Assembly (NCBI GenBank): GCA_019022495.1
Contig: JAFEKR010000003.1
Span: 496,001-560,000, forward strand
Reading direction: 5' to 3'
DNA from: Epichloe hybrida
Taxonomy: Eukaryota; Ascomycota; Sordariomycetes; Hypocreales; Clavicipitaceae
Length of the DNA: 64,000 bases
Part shown: piece after piece, positions 40,902 through 53,900 of the stretch
Layout: each line of letters opens with the position of its first letter
Numbering within the stretch: the stretch's first letter is position 1
The notes under the pieces: model-generated
Databases searched by the model: none
What the model saw: only the letters and a program-made list of their open reading frames with translations
What the model was told of the DNA's origin: nothing
Translations under genes and position numbers: made by a program

Positions 40902-43796
40902 TCAGAATGCCGCATTCAGCTCGCCTACTGTGCTCCTTTGGTTCCTCCAAAGAGATCGCTTCTTTTCTCTCTTTGCTTTCATAGCCTCCCAACCTTGCTC
41001 CTCGTCGTCATCAGACCCCTCCCTTGAGTTGCTCATGAGCTTCACAGTGGATTTGCTCTTGTCGTCGCTCCAGTTAGAAAGATCTCCGAACATGGTGTTG
41101 GATCGAATGTGTTGGCCAAGGATGGGAGAAGCCACTGCGGGCGCTTGCGATACGGGCCTGTATCGTCCAGGAAGTCCCACGTTGCTTCGCTCTGACGGTG
41201 CGATAGAGGGCGAGTACGCGCCGCTTGCACCGCGGATAGACGGGGCCCCTTGTCGAAATGAGGGGCCCATGAACGAAGCTGAGCTGGGCTGCACCATACT
41301 CATGGTTCGCATATGGTGATCCATTTGACGAGGGGGTTCCATCATTGGGTCCATCATTGGGTCCATCATCACAGACCGGCGGTTCAGGTCTCCCATGGAA
41401 TGATTGCCCGGCATACCCCCCCCGTAAGGAGGTTGCATTGCAGGTTGGTGCGGCATCTGGGCCCCATGCTGATTTGTAGCCATCATCTGCATGAACTGCA
41501 TTTGCATCTGCATAAACTGTTGCATCTGCTGGGTCATCTGAATCTGGGCCTGGTCGCCCGCGGTAAGCGTTGGAGGGGGCATCTGGTGCATCGAAGGCAT
41601 TCCTGGCATGCCGCCCGCATTGTACATCATATGAGGTGGAATGGTGGCAAACTGATCTTGGCCAGAATGTCTGTTCAAGTTGGCCGCAGCACCCATCAGC
41701 TTGTTTGGATCGACACTGGGGCTGCCACGTCGCATGGCCCTCGATCGCTCTTCACTGGCAATGACTCCGACGAGGCCGCCGGGTGGGAGAGGTCCTTGTG
41801 GCTGAGGCGAAGGTTGCCTGGCATCACCAAAAGCGAGCGATTCCCGTATCGCGGGTCGTGCTATGCTTGCCCCGACGAAGGGATCCTGCGGCAAGTTGCG
41901 AGCAAATGCCGGAAGATTCTTCTGGCGCCGGTCACTGTTTGATGCAACATCGCCCACGACGGAGGCAGGTCTCGCCAACGATGAACCAACTACCGACGCA
42001 CGCAAGTTGGGGTTCGATCCAGACGTGCTGAGATGGGTCGGTGGCCGGGTCTTGTGGGGGAAACCGTGGGCTTGAAGAATGGCCAAGGGAACATCTTCGT
42101 CGTCTTCCTCGGATGAGAAGTTGGTATTGGCGGGATCGGGGGACGGGGCTTTCAAGTGACCCAGGACCGGTGCAGTCGACGACGAAGAGAGTGTGGGTCG
42201 AGCTGGCTGTCTCGTTGGAAAGGGAGCTGAGTTCGTTTCTCCAGTGACTTTCATCATCTGTTGTCTGTAAACGGCCATATGAGCCTCCTGCTTCCGTCGC
42301 TGCTTGGCTTGTTGTTTAGACTTCTCCTGTTCATCTTCGTCGTCGTCGTAGTTGATGTCATCGTCGTCGTCGTCGTCGTCTTTGGCCGTGGGCTTGGCGT
42401 TGCTGTGAGCCGGTTGAGCAGTAGTCACTGAACCCTCTTTATCCTGCCGGTATTTCTCAAACTCTGCAGGCGTCATGACCTTGTTTTGGGGAGGGTTTGA
42501 GCTTCGGGGAGCATATCTATGAGACGTCCGGTTGATCCTCGACATGCTACCCTCGAACATGTTGTCTTCTTTCTGAAAGTTGGACGCGATCGGTTTTGCG
42601 GGTGCCGAATGTTCATCGCCGTAGCGAGGGCGGGAGGATTGGGCTGGTGCATCGTACGGCTCTGCTAGGAACTTCATGGCAGACATGGACTCACGCAAGA
42701 ACTTGGCGTCTTCGTCCTCCATAATATTGGCCGGCCGACTAGAGTATTTGAAGGAGTTCAGGTGCTCATGACGAGGGACCGGAGGTGGCCCATAGTTGTG
42801 CGGAGATGTTGGAGAGGTGGTCGAGGAATCGCCATACGGCGGGCTGTGCCGTTGACTCAGGAGAGGCTCTGTTGGTGTAATACCATCGGGGCTGATTGGT
42901 CCAGGTGTCCCGTAGCGATTACCTGTCAACGATCTCGGCGCCGCATTGTCTTGAACAGCCAGAGTCAGTGTCGCTGTGCTCGCTCTCTTATCGAAGCTCT
43001 TGAACATGGATCCAAAGTCGCCGCCAAGGTCAAGGGCACTGCCGTCGGGATTCGCTGGGGTTGCAGTGCTCGCCGTAGACGCAGTCATACCTCTGGAAGC
43101 CCTGGGTCCCTGATTTTCTCCGCCGAGGCTTAGGACAGGGGGCAGGTCGGGAATGGGATCTTCTACTGCTGGTGGCGGATTACTTTGCTTCTTCTGTCCT
43201 CCAAACGAAAAGGTGCGGGTGGCTCGATCGAGGAAGCCAGAGCCAACCGACTTGGAGTTTGTCTGAGTAGGCTGCTCCTGGGGGGCTGATTTTTGTGGCG
43301 ACAGATGGTCGTCATGGCCCTGAGGAACAGCCATATCCGCAGACGATGGGGCTGTTGAAGCATTACTGTGTCTGGAGGAGTTATCGGTCGAAGTACCTTG
43401 AGTGGTGTTGGAGATATTGCTTTCTCTGCCGGAACTATTAGCTTGGGGGGGGAAGTCTTGGCCCGCATTACGAGCTCCGCGACCTATCCGGGATTTGATG
43501 GCCAGTGACAACAACGGAGTGTAAAAGAAAAAAGGTGAATTAGATCCGACTTACCGGTTGACTTTGAGATCAGCAAACATGTTGTCTTCGGCGCCCAAGT
43601 CGAGAAGATTGGTCTTGGGGGGAGATAACTTGGATGTCCTTGCCATCCTCGCACCACCATCGAAAGATCGTCCGCTATTTATCTCTGATCGTTCGATGAC
43701 ACGGAATGACGGAGTATCGGGAGATGTCGTTGGCACATTGTCGAGGGCATCCGAAGCGGATTTCCGCTTGGCGAAAGCGACCGAGAATCTAGGCAT
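40902..43796 (-). CDS. Large low-complexity fungal protein of unknown function
   Basis: Exons 43796-43555 and 43434-40902 give 924 residues. The 120-bp intron was placed by frame: only the TAATAG acceptor keeps the phase, joining L-K-V-N-R to S-G-R-E-S. I recognise a conserved Pezizomycotina pattern (start M-P-R-F-S-V-A-F, then S-F-D-G-G, M-F-A-D-L-K, S-T-D-N-S-S-R-H-S-N) but no named domain. The middle has an aspartate run (about eight), then a basic/glutamine helix with Y-R-Q-Q-M-M-K-V-T-G-E, then a Met/Gln/Pro-rich stretch with several M-D-P-M repeats. The C-terminus is basic (K-A-K-R-E-K-K-R-S-L-W). No signal peptide or membrane segment is seen, so it is probably cytosolic or nuclear and largely disordered. 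Confidence 0.78.
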
Positions 43797-46192
43797 GTAG
43801 AATGCCGGAAAAGCCGTGGCTTATTGAAGCCTTTTTTCGAGTACACCTCCACAACGGACCAAAAGTTGAAATGGTCAAGTCAGACGGACTGTTGCTTTCC
43901 CGAGTCAGGATGCAAGCGAGCGCGTCTAGGAGACTGTTGATCTAGAGCACGGAGGGTTTGCGATATGAGGGGACACGGTGCGCAGCCCCTAGCGATTTTG
44001 ACGACGATTCCTTTGAAGACTACTGCTGATATACAATGACGAAAGAAGAGTAATGCTAGTGTAAAGGCGGCAAAGTCAGTGACGAGAACTCGGGGACACC
44101 CAATAAGTGCATTTATTGGGCTACTAGTTATCCAACCCAACCTCCGAGTATGCCCGCAAGTGCAAAGCAAGAAAGACACAATACGTCGACCGACAGTCCA
44201 CTAGCCCAAATAGCGCCCTCGTGCCTCGTGGGAGCAGAAATCTCAAAAGTCGAGAATGGACGTCGTGCCGTGTTGAGGGGGAGCAAGGGATGGACTGAGG
44301 GTGATTCAAGAACGGGCGAGACTCACATTAATCTCCAGAAAATGAAGTAAAGTAAAATGACAAGTTGGAATCAAGGAACCAGGTGCGGGATGGCTCAGCT
44401 CAGGAACGAATAGCAGATTCGAAAATTAGAAAAACGAGGATGAGTGAAGAAAAGACGAGGAGAAGGGCAAGAAACGTCAAGCAGAGAAGAGATCAACGGC
44501 CGGGCCACAAAGACGGTCGACGGGTGGACTAGCAGACGTTTCGACGTTTCGATGTGGGCCTCGACAGGTTGAGGGGCCGGGGTGCTGCTGAATGGACCAG
44601 GCCCTTCGCCCCGTCGTCGCCCTTCGCCCTTCGCCCTGGACGGCTGCACAACCACCCACCCAACCAATCAACACCTTTGCTGGGGTTGCCCTCGTCCTCT
44701 CTGGCCCCACAATACGGCAAAGCCTTTTTTTTTGCACCTAATAAAATGTCGATGAGATGAGCAAAGCGCCGCCTCACGCAGGCGCGAGATGCCACAGCGC
44801 GCACATTTTCCCGCGCTGACTCAGAATGATGGCATTATCATGACTGGAAATGGCAACAAGCATGAGCCGCGGAATCAGTCACCAGCGGCTGTACACGAAG
44901 ATGTTGTGGCCGGTCTTGTCTTTTTTTGTTTTTTCGTTCTCTGGCCCTGCTTCATGCACGACAAGACATGTGTGCGGAGTATGTACAGATTAACCCCTGA
45001 ATGATCTTGCAGCGACAACACGCAAGCCCGCGCGGGCAGCCACTATCGGCGCTTGGTGTTTATACTGAGTAGAGCTATTGTAGGTAAAATATAGGGGTAA
45101 TCACGCTGGTATGAGATACTACGTAGCCTAAGTAAAGCACACGTAATACAAGGTACTCTTTTCCCCACTGAATGCCACACTAAGTCACGGAAAGATCTGT
45201 CATTGGCCTGCTGCCCCTAGCTCTGTACCTCCTGGGAAAAACAAAACAGGGATTAGGCTGTACATGTATGGGCAATAACTGCGGAGTACGGATCCGTACG
45301 GAGCATTAAAAGGCATAACTCCGCATTGTGGACTCCATGGTCCAAACAGGCCAAGGTTAGAAAAGAAGACCAAGCAAGCCTCTTTGGCTGGCTTTGCTTT
45401 TGGACGATGTGACTAAGTAGCTAGCCAACTAGCCCAATCCTCGACTTAACTCAGAGACTACAATACACAGCTTGGTCGAGTGCACCTTCACACACACGCG
45501 GTCTTTTCCTCCCCGATCAAATGGATCAAATGGATCAAATGGGGCAGCCGAGAAAGAGGGGGCTGATTCTGTGCCATTGCCTTTTTAAACCCATCGCCGG
45601 GCTGGACCAGGGGGGCGGCTCCACACCATTATTACAAGTTTGTTATTCTGGCCAGGGATCTACATGTGCATATGTATGTACATGTAGAGACGTCTGCTGA
45701 GGGGCAAAGGGATGGACGCGATTGCTGAAAATAGGAATGGGCATTCGTCTAGTTCGAGTACATGTGTATTATTATCGCCATCGCCATCACCATCGACATC
45801 GATATCGGTCCCGGAGACGGGCAAGGGAGGCCAACGTGGAGCAGCAACCCAATATACGTATCATCAACTTGCTGCGGCTCTGCTCTGCGCCGAGCAGGGG
45901 GGAGCACAAATGAATCAACGAAGCGACTCCATGTCCCGTATCCCGTACTTGTAGCCCCGAATTCCTGGATGAGCAGATAAATACTGGACAGACGGAATGC
46001 CCCGTTCGTGTTTGCCAACGGCAACGGCGACGCTATGCAGAGACAACAACCCTATCCGTGCGGCTGTTCACGTATGTAGTACTAGGATGCACGCTGTTGT
46101 CCGTGGGATGGGGAATCGACGGTCCGAGAGGAAACATGGTGTCCGACACCGACGACGGGGGGGGCCGAGGCTTGGACTGACTGCTGGCTGCC

Positions 46193-46240
46193 TGATTGCC
46201 TGATTGCCTCATTGCCTGATTGCCTGGTTGACTGGTTGCC
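46193..46240. repeat. TGATTGCC x6 octamer repeat
   Basis: Six 8-bp copies of TGATTGCC, three of them perfect (copies 1, 2 and 4) and three with one or two changes. Confidence 0.88.
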
Positions 46241-47486
46241 TGCGCGGGCCCCGAACAGCGGGGTCTTGGCGACAACTCTTCCCACGCAAGCGAACAGAGG
46301 AAGACAAATCATCATCACGCTGAGAAAATTTCGTCATGAATGAAGAGAAGGCATGCTGGTGAGCCGGGCTTTCGGTAAGACATTGGACAACATGCTCACG
46401 GTCGTCGGAACGAGGCAGCCCCCGGGCGCATTGCTGTGAGGTGAAGGCGAACACGCGCCTGCCCCGCTGGATACGATGGTTGGTTGTGGCAATGCGCGTC
46501 GTGTCATGCGAACACTGAAGACGCAGTCCTCCTCAGAAATCAGAATTCCTGCTCTCACGGCAACAGGCTGAATTGGCTGGACGACCACCTTTGTTCGTCA
46601 TCTATGATGGCCAACGTGAGATGCCACCTGCGCCTCACCGCCTCACCGCCTCAACTGGATCATGGGAATTCACTCTTGTTGGTGTCAAAGTGTGTTTGCA
46701 ACTTGTCGCCATGCTGACGAGGCCAGACCCTAATTACCACACATTACCACAATGCCAGCTCCTCAGCCTTGTGGCATCGCGTATTTGATGGCTACCAAAC
46801 GAGGTACGCACAAATTGGCAAGCTGCCATGGCACCATGGATCGATCCATGGTCGTGCAGAAGACTTGTCGCCAAGGCATGTCTCACCCTTCTGCATCACA
46901 TTTTTCGCGACCATTCGTTAGGATCTGCAACAACAAGCTTTCTAGTCTTGGAGATGACGGGCAGAGAAAGCAGACTGATCCACCAGCCTGCTTAACATGT
47001 TCGTTCAAAGGGGGCTATCAAAGCTTGGCTTGTGCCGAGCCGCATTGTCCTACATGGAGTAAAGCCGCGTTATTGGCAGTTCAACCGGCCGCACAGGTGT
47101 GCTGTAGCCTGTAACAGTGCAGCAATAAGTGCCTGTTATTCACAATATGCACGGATTACAATCTGGTACTTCTTGGCTCAAGCAAGGGTCTGGCTTGGCT
47201 TTTTTTGCTTGAGGTCAAATGCCGTGTGGCAGAAACACCACAGCTTCGTAGCAAGTCGAAGATAGCTAGGCACGGCTAATATTCCATCGTCACGAAAGAC
47301 AGAGGGTCGGCGTGCTTGAAGCTGCGTGGCAGGCAGTATGTATCGGATGCGAGCAGCACGCATGAGCATAGAGTCCGATGACGGGGCCTTTGCTGCACGG
47401 CATCACGACATTTCGCGCAACCGCAGTGTGCGTCGGAAAGAGTTTGCGTGTCATGGACCCATGGTGGCGCTCCGTCCTCGGCCGCT

Positions 47487-47520
47487 AAGTGCAGCAACAA
47501 GTGCAGCAACAAGTGCAGCA
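47487..47520. repeat. AAGTGCAGCAAC x3 tandem repeat
   Basis: Nearly three perfect 12-bp copies. Confidence 0.85.
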
Positions 47521-48028
47521 CAGCTCCAGCAAGCAAGCAAGATTTGTTTTGGTGACGATGAATCGGGCAATCTGGATGCACTTGTGCTGCAGTGGAACCT
47601 AGTGGGGAGCTTCAGGGGCCCAGGGCCCTGTGCGCACAGGCACAGCCAGCCGCCTGCTGCAGCTTTGGCCTCGCCTGCATCCGGGGTCCAGGCGACCGCA
47701 GCCACGCCCAATCACAGTCCTCAATCCCCGGCGCGGCTTTCACTAATGGCAAGAGCCTCGCTCGGCCGGTTTTACCTTTTCCTTTTTCCCGCAGCTTGGT
47801 TTCTCTGGACTTTGATTTCTCTCATCATCATCGGGTACTCGTCCTGTTCCTCACCACGGTACCCCGTCGCTGCTCATCTTCCTGGTCTTGACGTTTGTCC
47901 ATCTGTAGCAAGAGGCTCGATCCGCTGCGCCATTTAGCTCGAGCCTACGGACCGTCAGACAGACGGACCCGGGACAGACAAGCGCCTCAACATCACGTCA
48001 ACCCGCATTGAGACAGCTCGGCGCCTTC

Positions 48029-48070
48029 CGACAGACACCCGACGGACACCCGACAGACACCCGACGGACA
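48029..48070. repeat. ACCCGAC(A/G)GAC decamer repeat
   Basis: About four 10-bp copies alternating A and G at one position, ending about 45 bp before the transporter start, so probably in its 5' UTR. Confidence 0.82.
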
Positions 48071-48116
48071 GGATCATCTCACAAGTCCATCCCTGTCCCG
48101 AAACCCCCCAGCGCGA

Positions 48117-50292
48117 ATGAGTTCTCCAGGTCACCGCCAGAGCCCGGGTCGCCGGCCGTCACTTCTGTCTCTCGAGGACAACCACCACCACCACTATCCA
48201 TTGGCCACCCGAACTGGCACTCTCGCCTCGTTGATCAGGAGCCGGTCGCACCAGAGCTTGGCGGGATCCTGGCCACCGCATCCCCATCGGCATGGAAGCG
48301 ATGAGGAGGAGGCTGGCGTGTGGATGCGTCACGATGAGGACGAAGCCATTGAACGACTTCTCAAGGACGAGAATCGCTTGACTCAGATTCTCCAAGGTCC
48401 CTTGGCCCGCAGCATGAATCTCATTGGCAAAAGCAATCCGAGATACCGGTGGGACCGCTATTGGAAGAGTGAGGACGAGCTGAAGACGATGAAGAAGCCC
48501 ATGTGCGTGAGATGCCACCATCATTCAATATGCATATTCCCTTCCTTCTTCCACCCAACCTGGAACACAAATTTCATCCAGATCATGGAATAGCCACGTG
48601 TCTGTGTTGCTGACCCCTACCATAGACGCGAGTACTATGAGCGTACAAATGAGCTCATCGAGCAATACCTGTACATTGACTGCCTCCTAGACTCGTCAAT
48701 TCCTCACGACTTGTTGAACGAATACAATGCCGAGCTCGAGGCATCCGCCTTCAGGCCCGTTGATGTCCCAGCAACCATTGCAGAGGAACCCAGCGCTGCG
48801 CGTTCCCTGTCTGTGTCCCTGTCTGTGTCCCCGTCTGCTTCGAATTTGGCCTCGTTGGAGCAAAACCAACAACAGATCGCGGGCTCGTACGGCACCATGA
48901 ATGGTAATAGCAACGGCAACGGGAACGGAGATGCCGGCAGTCCACCTGTCGAGTCCGGCAGCAAGCAAGCCCAGCTTCCGCCAAAACGCACCCCAAAGGA
49001 CATCTTCAGGTCCTCGGAGAACCTGCCTCTATTAAAGCATCATGGTGATGTCCAGGATGACGAGAACCACGCCGCCGACCCACCTGTGACGTCTGCCTCC
49101 AGCGACACTGGCCCCCGACCCAATCTGCCGTGGCTCGAAGAGGCCGATATCGACAGTGATGATCCCATCGTCACTCTTGCCATATGGATCAACATGATTG
49201 CTAATTTCATTCTTCTTGCTGGAAAGCTCGCCGTCATCATTTCTGTTCCTTCCATGTCGGTGTTGGCCAGTTTGGTCGATGCTGTGCTGGATCTCCTTAG
49301 TACTGCCATTGTCTGGACCACGACCAAGCTCATCTCCAAGGGTCAACAAGATCAACATCATTATCCAGTCGGTCGTCGCCGGTATGTCCATCCCATTCTT
49401 CACAAACGCCGCCCCAGAAATGCCAGTCACGTCCTTTTGGTCCTACACATGTGCTCATGTCAACTCGGCCGCTTAGACTGGAACCCGTAGGCGTCTTAGT
49501 CTTTTCTGTCATCATGGTTACTTCATTCGTCCAGGTTGGATTAGAATGTGTCCAACGCCTTGCCAGACCAGAACATGAGATTCTTCAGCTCGGCCTGCCA
49601 GCCATCATCATCATGGTCAGCACCATTGTCATCAAGGGCGGATGCTGGGTCTGGTGTCGACTAGTCAAGAACTCCAGCGTTCGTGCTCTGTACGTTCAAT
49701 CCTCCGTTTCTCTCTCGCACCGCATTGTCATCCAGCCTTGCTCTGACATTATTTCCTAGAGCCGAAGACGCCAAAACCGACGTCATCTTCAACATGGGTT
49801 CCATCTTCTTCCCCATTGGTGAATACATGTCCTCCTTCTCCTCTCTCCCTTCCATTGTAGCGCGGCTCTGACACGTTTCGTCGTCCAGTCGGTTTCTACG
49901 GCCGCATCTGGTGGCTAGACGCAGCTGGCGGTCTTCTGCTATCCCTCGTGGTCATCCTCACATGGAGCCAAACCTCTGCTCACCATGTGCGTAACCTCAC
50001 TGGTTTCTCTGCCCAGCCCGACGAGCGTAATCTTCTTCTGTACTTGACCATGCGCTTCGCCACCGCTATCCGCCAGATTCAGAACCTCCGCGCCTACCAC
50101 GCCGGCGACAAGCTGTTTGTCGAAGTCGACATTGTTCTCTCGGCAGTCACGCCACTCAAAGACTCCCACGATCTGAGCGAGGTGCTGACGTACTTTCTGG
50201 AGTCGGTGCCCATCGTCGACAGGGCCTTTGTGCACGTCGATTATACTAGTTACAATGCACCAACGCACATGTTGAAACAAAGTTCTTCATGA
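48117..50292 (+). CDS. Cation diffusion facilitator, predicted Mn2+ type
   Basis: Five exons: 48117-48502, 48626-49381, 49477-49689, 49760-49818 and 49889-50292, giving 605 residues. Introns are 123, 95, 70 and 70 bp; phases agree at every junction, for example R-R-R|L-E-P-V-G and F-P-I-V-G-F-Y. The N-terminal 330 residues are cytosolic and His/Ser-rich; six transmembrane helices and a C-terminal metal-sensing domain follow. The helix-2 motif is D-A-V-L-D and the helix-5 motif D-A-K-T-D. D-x3-D at both sites, in place of the H-x3-D of zinc members, marks the manganese branch of the CDF family. It should export Mn2+ into an organelle by proton antiport. It converges with STT4. Confidence 0.9.
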
Positions 50293-50974
50293 TGTGTCAC
50301 GCAACCACTATTCAGTCAATCATTCGTTCGGTTTTTTTTTTTTTTTTCGCAGTACCAAAAGATGCTTCATAAGCATTTTGGAAAGACGAGTTTCCGACAT
50401 TTCATACCTCCACCACGGCTGGCTGGCCCGCCTCACAGAGCGAGAGAGAAGCCGTACATGGAGCCGGCTCAATCGTTGCCAGCTATTGTCACGGCCACGA
50501 CGCAAATCTATATCCTCTCAAATGTGAAAACCACTCTATATAAAATCTCATATTATAGATACTACCCCCCTTGTATAGCAGACGAAAACGTAATGCACAT
50601 TTCAAAGAATTTTAGATTTTATTCAAAAGAGCCTCTTGGCATTATCAAACCTCTTCAGACTAGAATATCAGAGTGCTTTGACATTTTAATACTCTTCACG
50701 ATCTTGCAATAGCCGTGTTTCTAAATGCACAAGAATGAGAACAATTTACTTTGATTTGTGTCTAGTCTTGGAAGTAATGCTCAAGAATGTTGACGCATTT
50801 TATTGCTACAGGCTAGAAAATATGTACACAAAGGGGTGGTGTATCGATACCGTTCTCGAACAGTGTTCACTTGACAAGAACAGGTGTCCACATAGAAATA
50901 AAAGAGGAGGCAACTTTGTAAAAAGAAGAAGAAAAGAAAAAGAAAAAAAATTGGCAGGAAAAAGGTCCGAACGC
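50293..50974. other. Convergent 3' intergenic, CDF transporter / STT4
   Basis: About 680 bp, strongly AT-rich from 50500 to 50970, with a T17 run near 50331-50347. No gene is supported. Confidence 0.55.
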
Positions 50975-53900
50975 CTAATAGGGAATACCGTTGGTCAAGA
51001 GCTGGAACTGGTCATACACACCAGTGCTATAGCTCGAATAACTCGTCTTGATGAGACCCTTCATAAAGTCAGCAGCCTCGCGCTCCGTCTTGGCCAGCAC
51101 GAATCGCTCCTTGAAGTGCTTTACGCTTTCGGGCTTGAAGCACGGCAGGCCGCTGTCCATCATCAACAGCACAATCTGGCTTAGCTTCTCGCAGTACTGC
51201 CTGCTGGCGAGGAAGGACTTGACGCAGAGCTCCTCGAACCACTTGAAGCTCTGGTGGTCTGTGGAGCCGCCCATGACAGCCATCATCTCGCCGGTCAGTT
51301 TGAAGGGGGCGCGCTCGAACTTGATGCCGCCGGGGGCGATGTCGAAGCAGAAGCCGAAATCGATGTGGAGAATGTGTCCTGCGTCGTCGATCATGATGTT
51401 GCCGTTGTGGCGATCCTTGAACTGGAGGAGGAAGGAGATGACGGAGTAGGCGGCCATGGATTTGACAAAGTTGTTGCGGGCGCGCTGGAAGCGGAGGGAA
51501 TCTTCGTTGCCGTACTTGGAGACGAAGTAGTCGTAGAGACCGTTGACGGCTTCTCGGCCGACCATGTCGCGGGAGATGGAGTTGGGGAGCACATCAATCA
51601 CGCCGCATCCCGGGGCCGTGGCCGTGACGCGGTAGGGGAAGACGTACACATCTAGACCTACGCTGTGGAAGATGCCTCGGAAGGCTGAGATCATCTGCAG
51701 CGCCAACACATCCTGTCTGCAGTCGTCGCCGACCTTGAAAATGGCAGACTGCCATACCTCAATGGTGTTGTCCTGGTGGTCCTGCATCTTCTTCTGCGTC
51801 TCTTCGACAGCATCTGCCGTTACGACGTCGTCGTCGTCGTCAGCGGCGGCGGCGGCCTTGTTCTTGCGAATACGGAACGTCGCCATGTAAGGGGCCTTGG
51901 CGTGACTCTGGAGAGGCTTGCCTGACTTTCGATCAATGCCAATGACCACGCCATCCGGGTTACTGGGGAGATACACGCCGACCTCGACTTTGATTTTGCG
52001 AAGCTCTTCCTCGATTTTCTGCTTCTTTTCCGGCTTGGGTCGCTTGATGAGAGGCTTCAGCTTGCCGGAAATTCCCGTCACTTCGTCGAAGAAGGCGAAT
52101 TCTCGTTCATAAAAGTCTTTGTCAACGGCAGCAAAGCTATCCACCATCTTGCCCATGACAGTATCGAGGGTGGGCTTGATTTCGTCGGGCACTTGGGCGT
52201 CATCGTCCTTGTATGAGTTGGCCTTCATGTTCCATATGATTTGATGAGCGAAAAGCTGAGAGAATTGGGCTGTCTCGAGGATGTACCGCTCAACGTAGCC
52301 GAGACTGTCATATCGAAGCGTCTGCACAATTTGAGGGACATAAAAAAAAGTCACATCAACAGAGTGGCTTTCCAGAGCCCTCATGGCATACTGGATGATA
52401 AAAGGATGGTCCTTGTACGCAGGCAGGAACAGGGTTACAGCCGTGAGAGGATTTACTGGCTCCCAGACAAGGAGATACTAGAGCTACGTTAGAGTCTGGA
52501 ACTTCGCATGGGTGTGCGCGATTCATTCAGAAGAAAGAGAGCGAAAGATGAGGCAAGTACTTGCCTTGAGCTGCGAGTTTACATCGTCGGGAAGATGCCC
52601 ACCAAACATGAGGGGCAAGGCCTCTGGATCTGCAATCGCCTCGTCTGGAAAAGACAACAACAGCTGCCTAACTTCCCTGTGAAGTCGCGGGAATTGAAAC
52701 CTAGTAGTAAGCTCGATTGCAATCGAAGGATCCTGCTGCCAAGCGGTTTTCACGAGAGGCAGCAGTGCATTCTCAACTGAGGCCTTGGAAGTGGTTTGCG
52801 CGGATAGCTGCAGTCCATGTTGGCTCATCGGGCTGATCCATACCGCCAACCTGGACTGTTCGTTCTCGAGAAGCAACTGAAGCAGCTGCTCCTTTGCTTG
52901 CAAGGACTTGGCATTACCAGCAGTGTGCGCCCCAATGAATGAGACCACCTTCATGGCGGCCAGTAGGTCGGCAATGAGCTTGAATTCGGTCTTCAACTGC
53001 AGGACGTTGCTCCCGAAGGACCACTGCGGAGCATTTCTGAACCAACCCAATCCTGCAGATAGAATCTTCTCCTTGAACCTCCACTGCGCCGTCGCTCCGA
53101 TCGCGGTGCTTGACCGTAGCACCTTGAGGCCCAGCAAAACGACCTGGAACCGCAGTTCTCGCGCCATGGGGTGAGAATGCCCGTCCTTGAGCGCCGTCAG
53201 CGTGAGGTCCAGCATACGCATGAACACCCTCTCCGTATCACTGCTGCCCAGGCGAGTAGCGCTGAAGTGGCTGTTGAAAAAATACAAAAGCCTCGTGTGC
53301 GGAGACAATAGGTCGTGGATTGCTTGTCGCTTCTTTGCCATCAGTTCGAGATCGCTGGGGCTAAACTCTTTCTTGAGGAAGAAGGGATCCGGGTGCGCCA
53401 ACGCCGGACTAAAAAGACCAACTTTTCGAGCAATCGTGAACTCCCACTGCTGGGCAATGCTATTCAGCAACTTCGCCTCGAGTCGCGGGTTCTCATTCAT
53501 GACGCCAAGCCACAACGAAGTACCAAGTTTGATGGATTGCTTCGTGAACAATGCGAAGGGAATGCTGACGAGGTATCGAGCGACAGAAGCCTCGTCTCGA
53601 TGGCTGCGGCAGAGCAAAGCTGCGGCTCTTCTCAACATATCCCGTACCTCATTCAAAGAGGTTGCCTTCTTGCTCAGAATGCGAGCTTCAACGTGAGCCA
53701 ACGCCGTGGCGGCATTGGCACTCTCCGTAACATTGGATTGAGAGAAGGATGAACGCTGATTCACAGCCATGAAGCTCATGAGCTCGGTTCCACGATCTGG
53801 TAAAGTTTCACCATATCGATATTCTTGTCTCGTGGTGTACTGCGCGATGAAATCCGAACCTGTGTTGATGTTACAGTCTCCAACCCTTTCAAGGGACTGA

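Larger units (their letters stand above)
43797..48116. other. Gene-poor region of about 4.3 kb
   Basis: I support no gene here. It contains the leader of the unknown protein, short tandem repeats near 45527-45543, 46193-46240, 47487-47520 and 48029-48070, and TACATGTA/TACGGAGTA-like motifs at about 44975, 45261-45305 and 45661-45690. The last kilobase is the likely promoter of the transporter gene. Confidence 0.5.

Noticed and set aside
43435..43554. Acceptors GATAG (43486) and GGAG (43478) for the intron of the unknown protein
   Set aside because: Both leave the reading frame out of phase with exon 1. Only the TAATAG acceptor gives a continuous protein.
47326..47937. A 203-codon plus-strand frame upstream of the CDF transporter
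   Set aside because: Low-complexity composition with Ala/Ser/Pro and no family features; it runs through tandem repeats.
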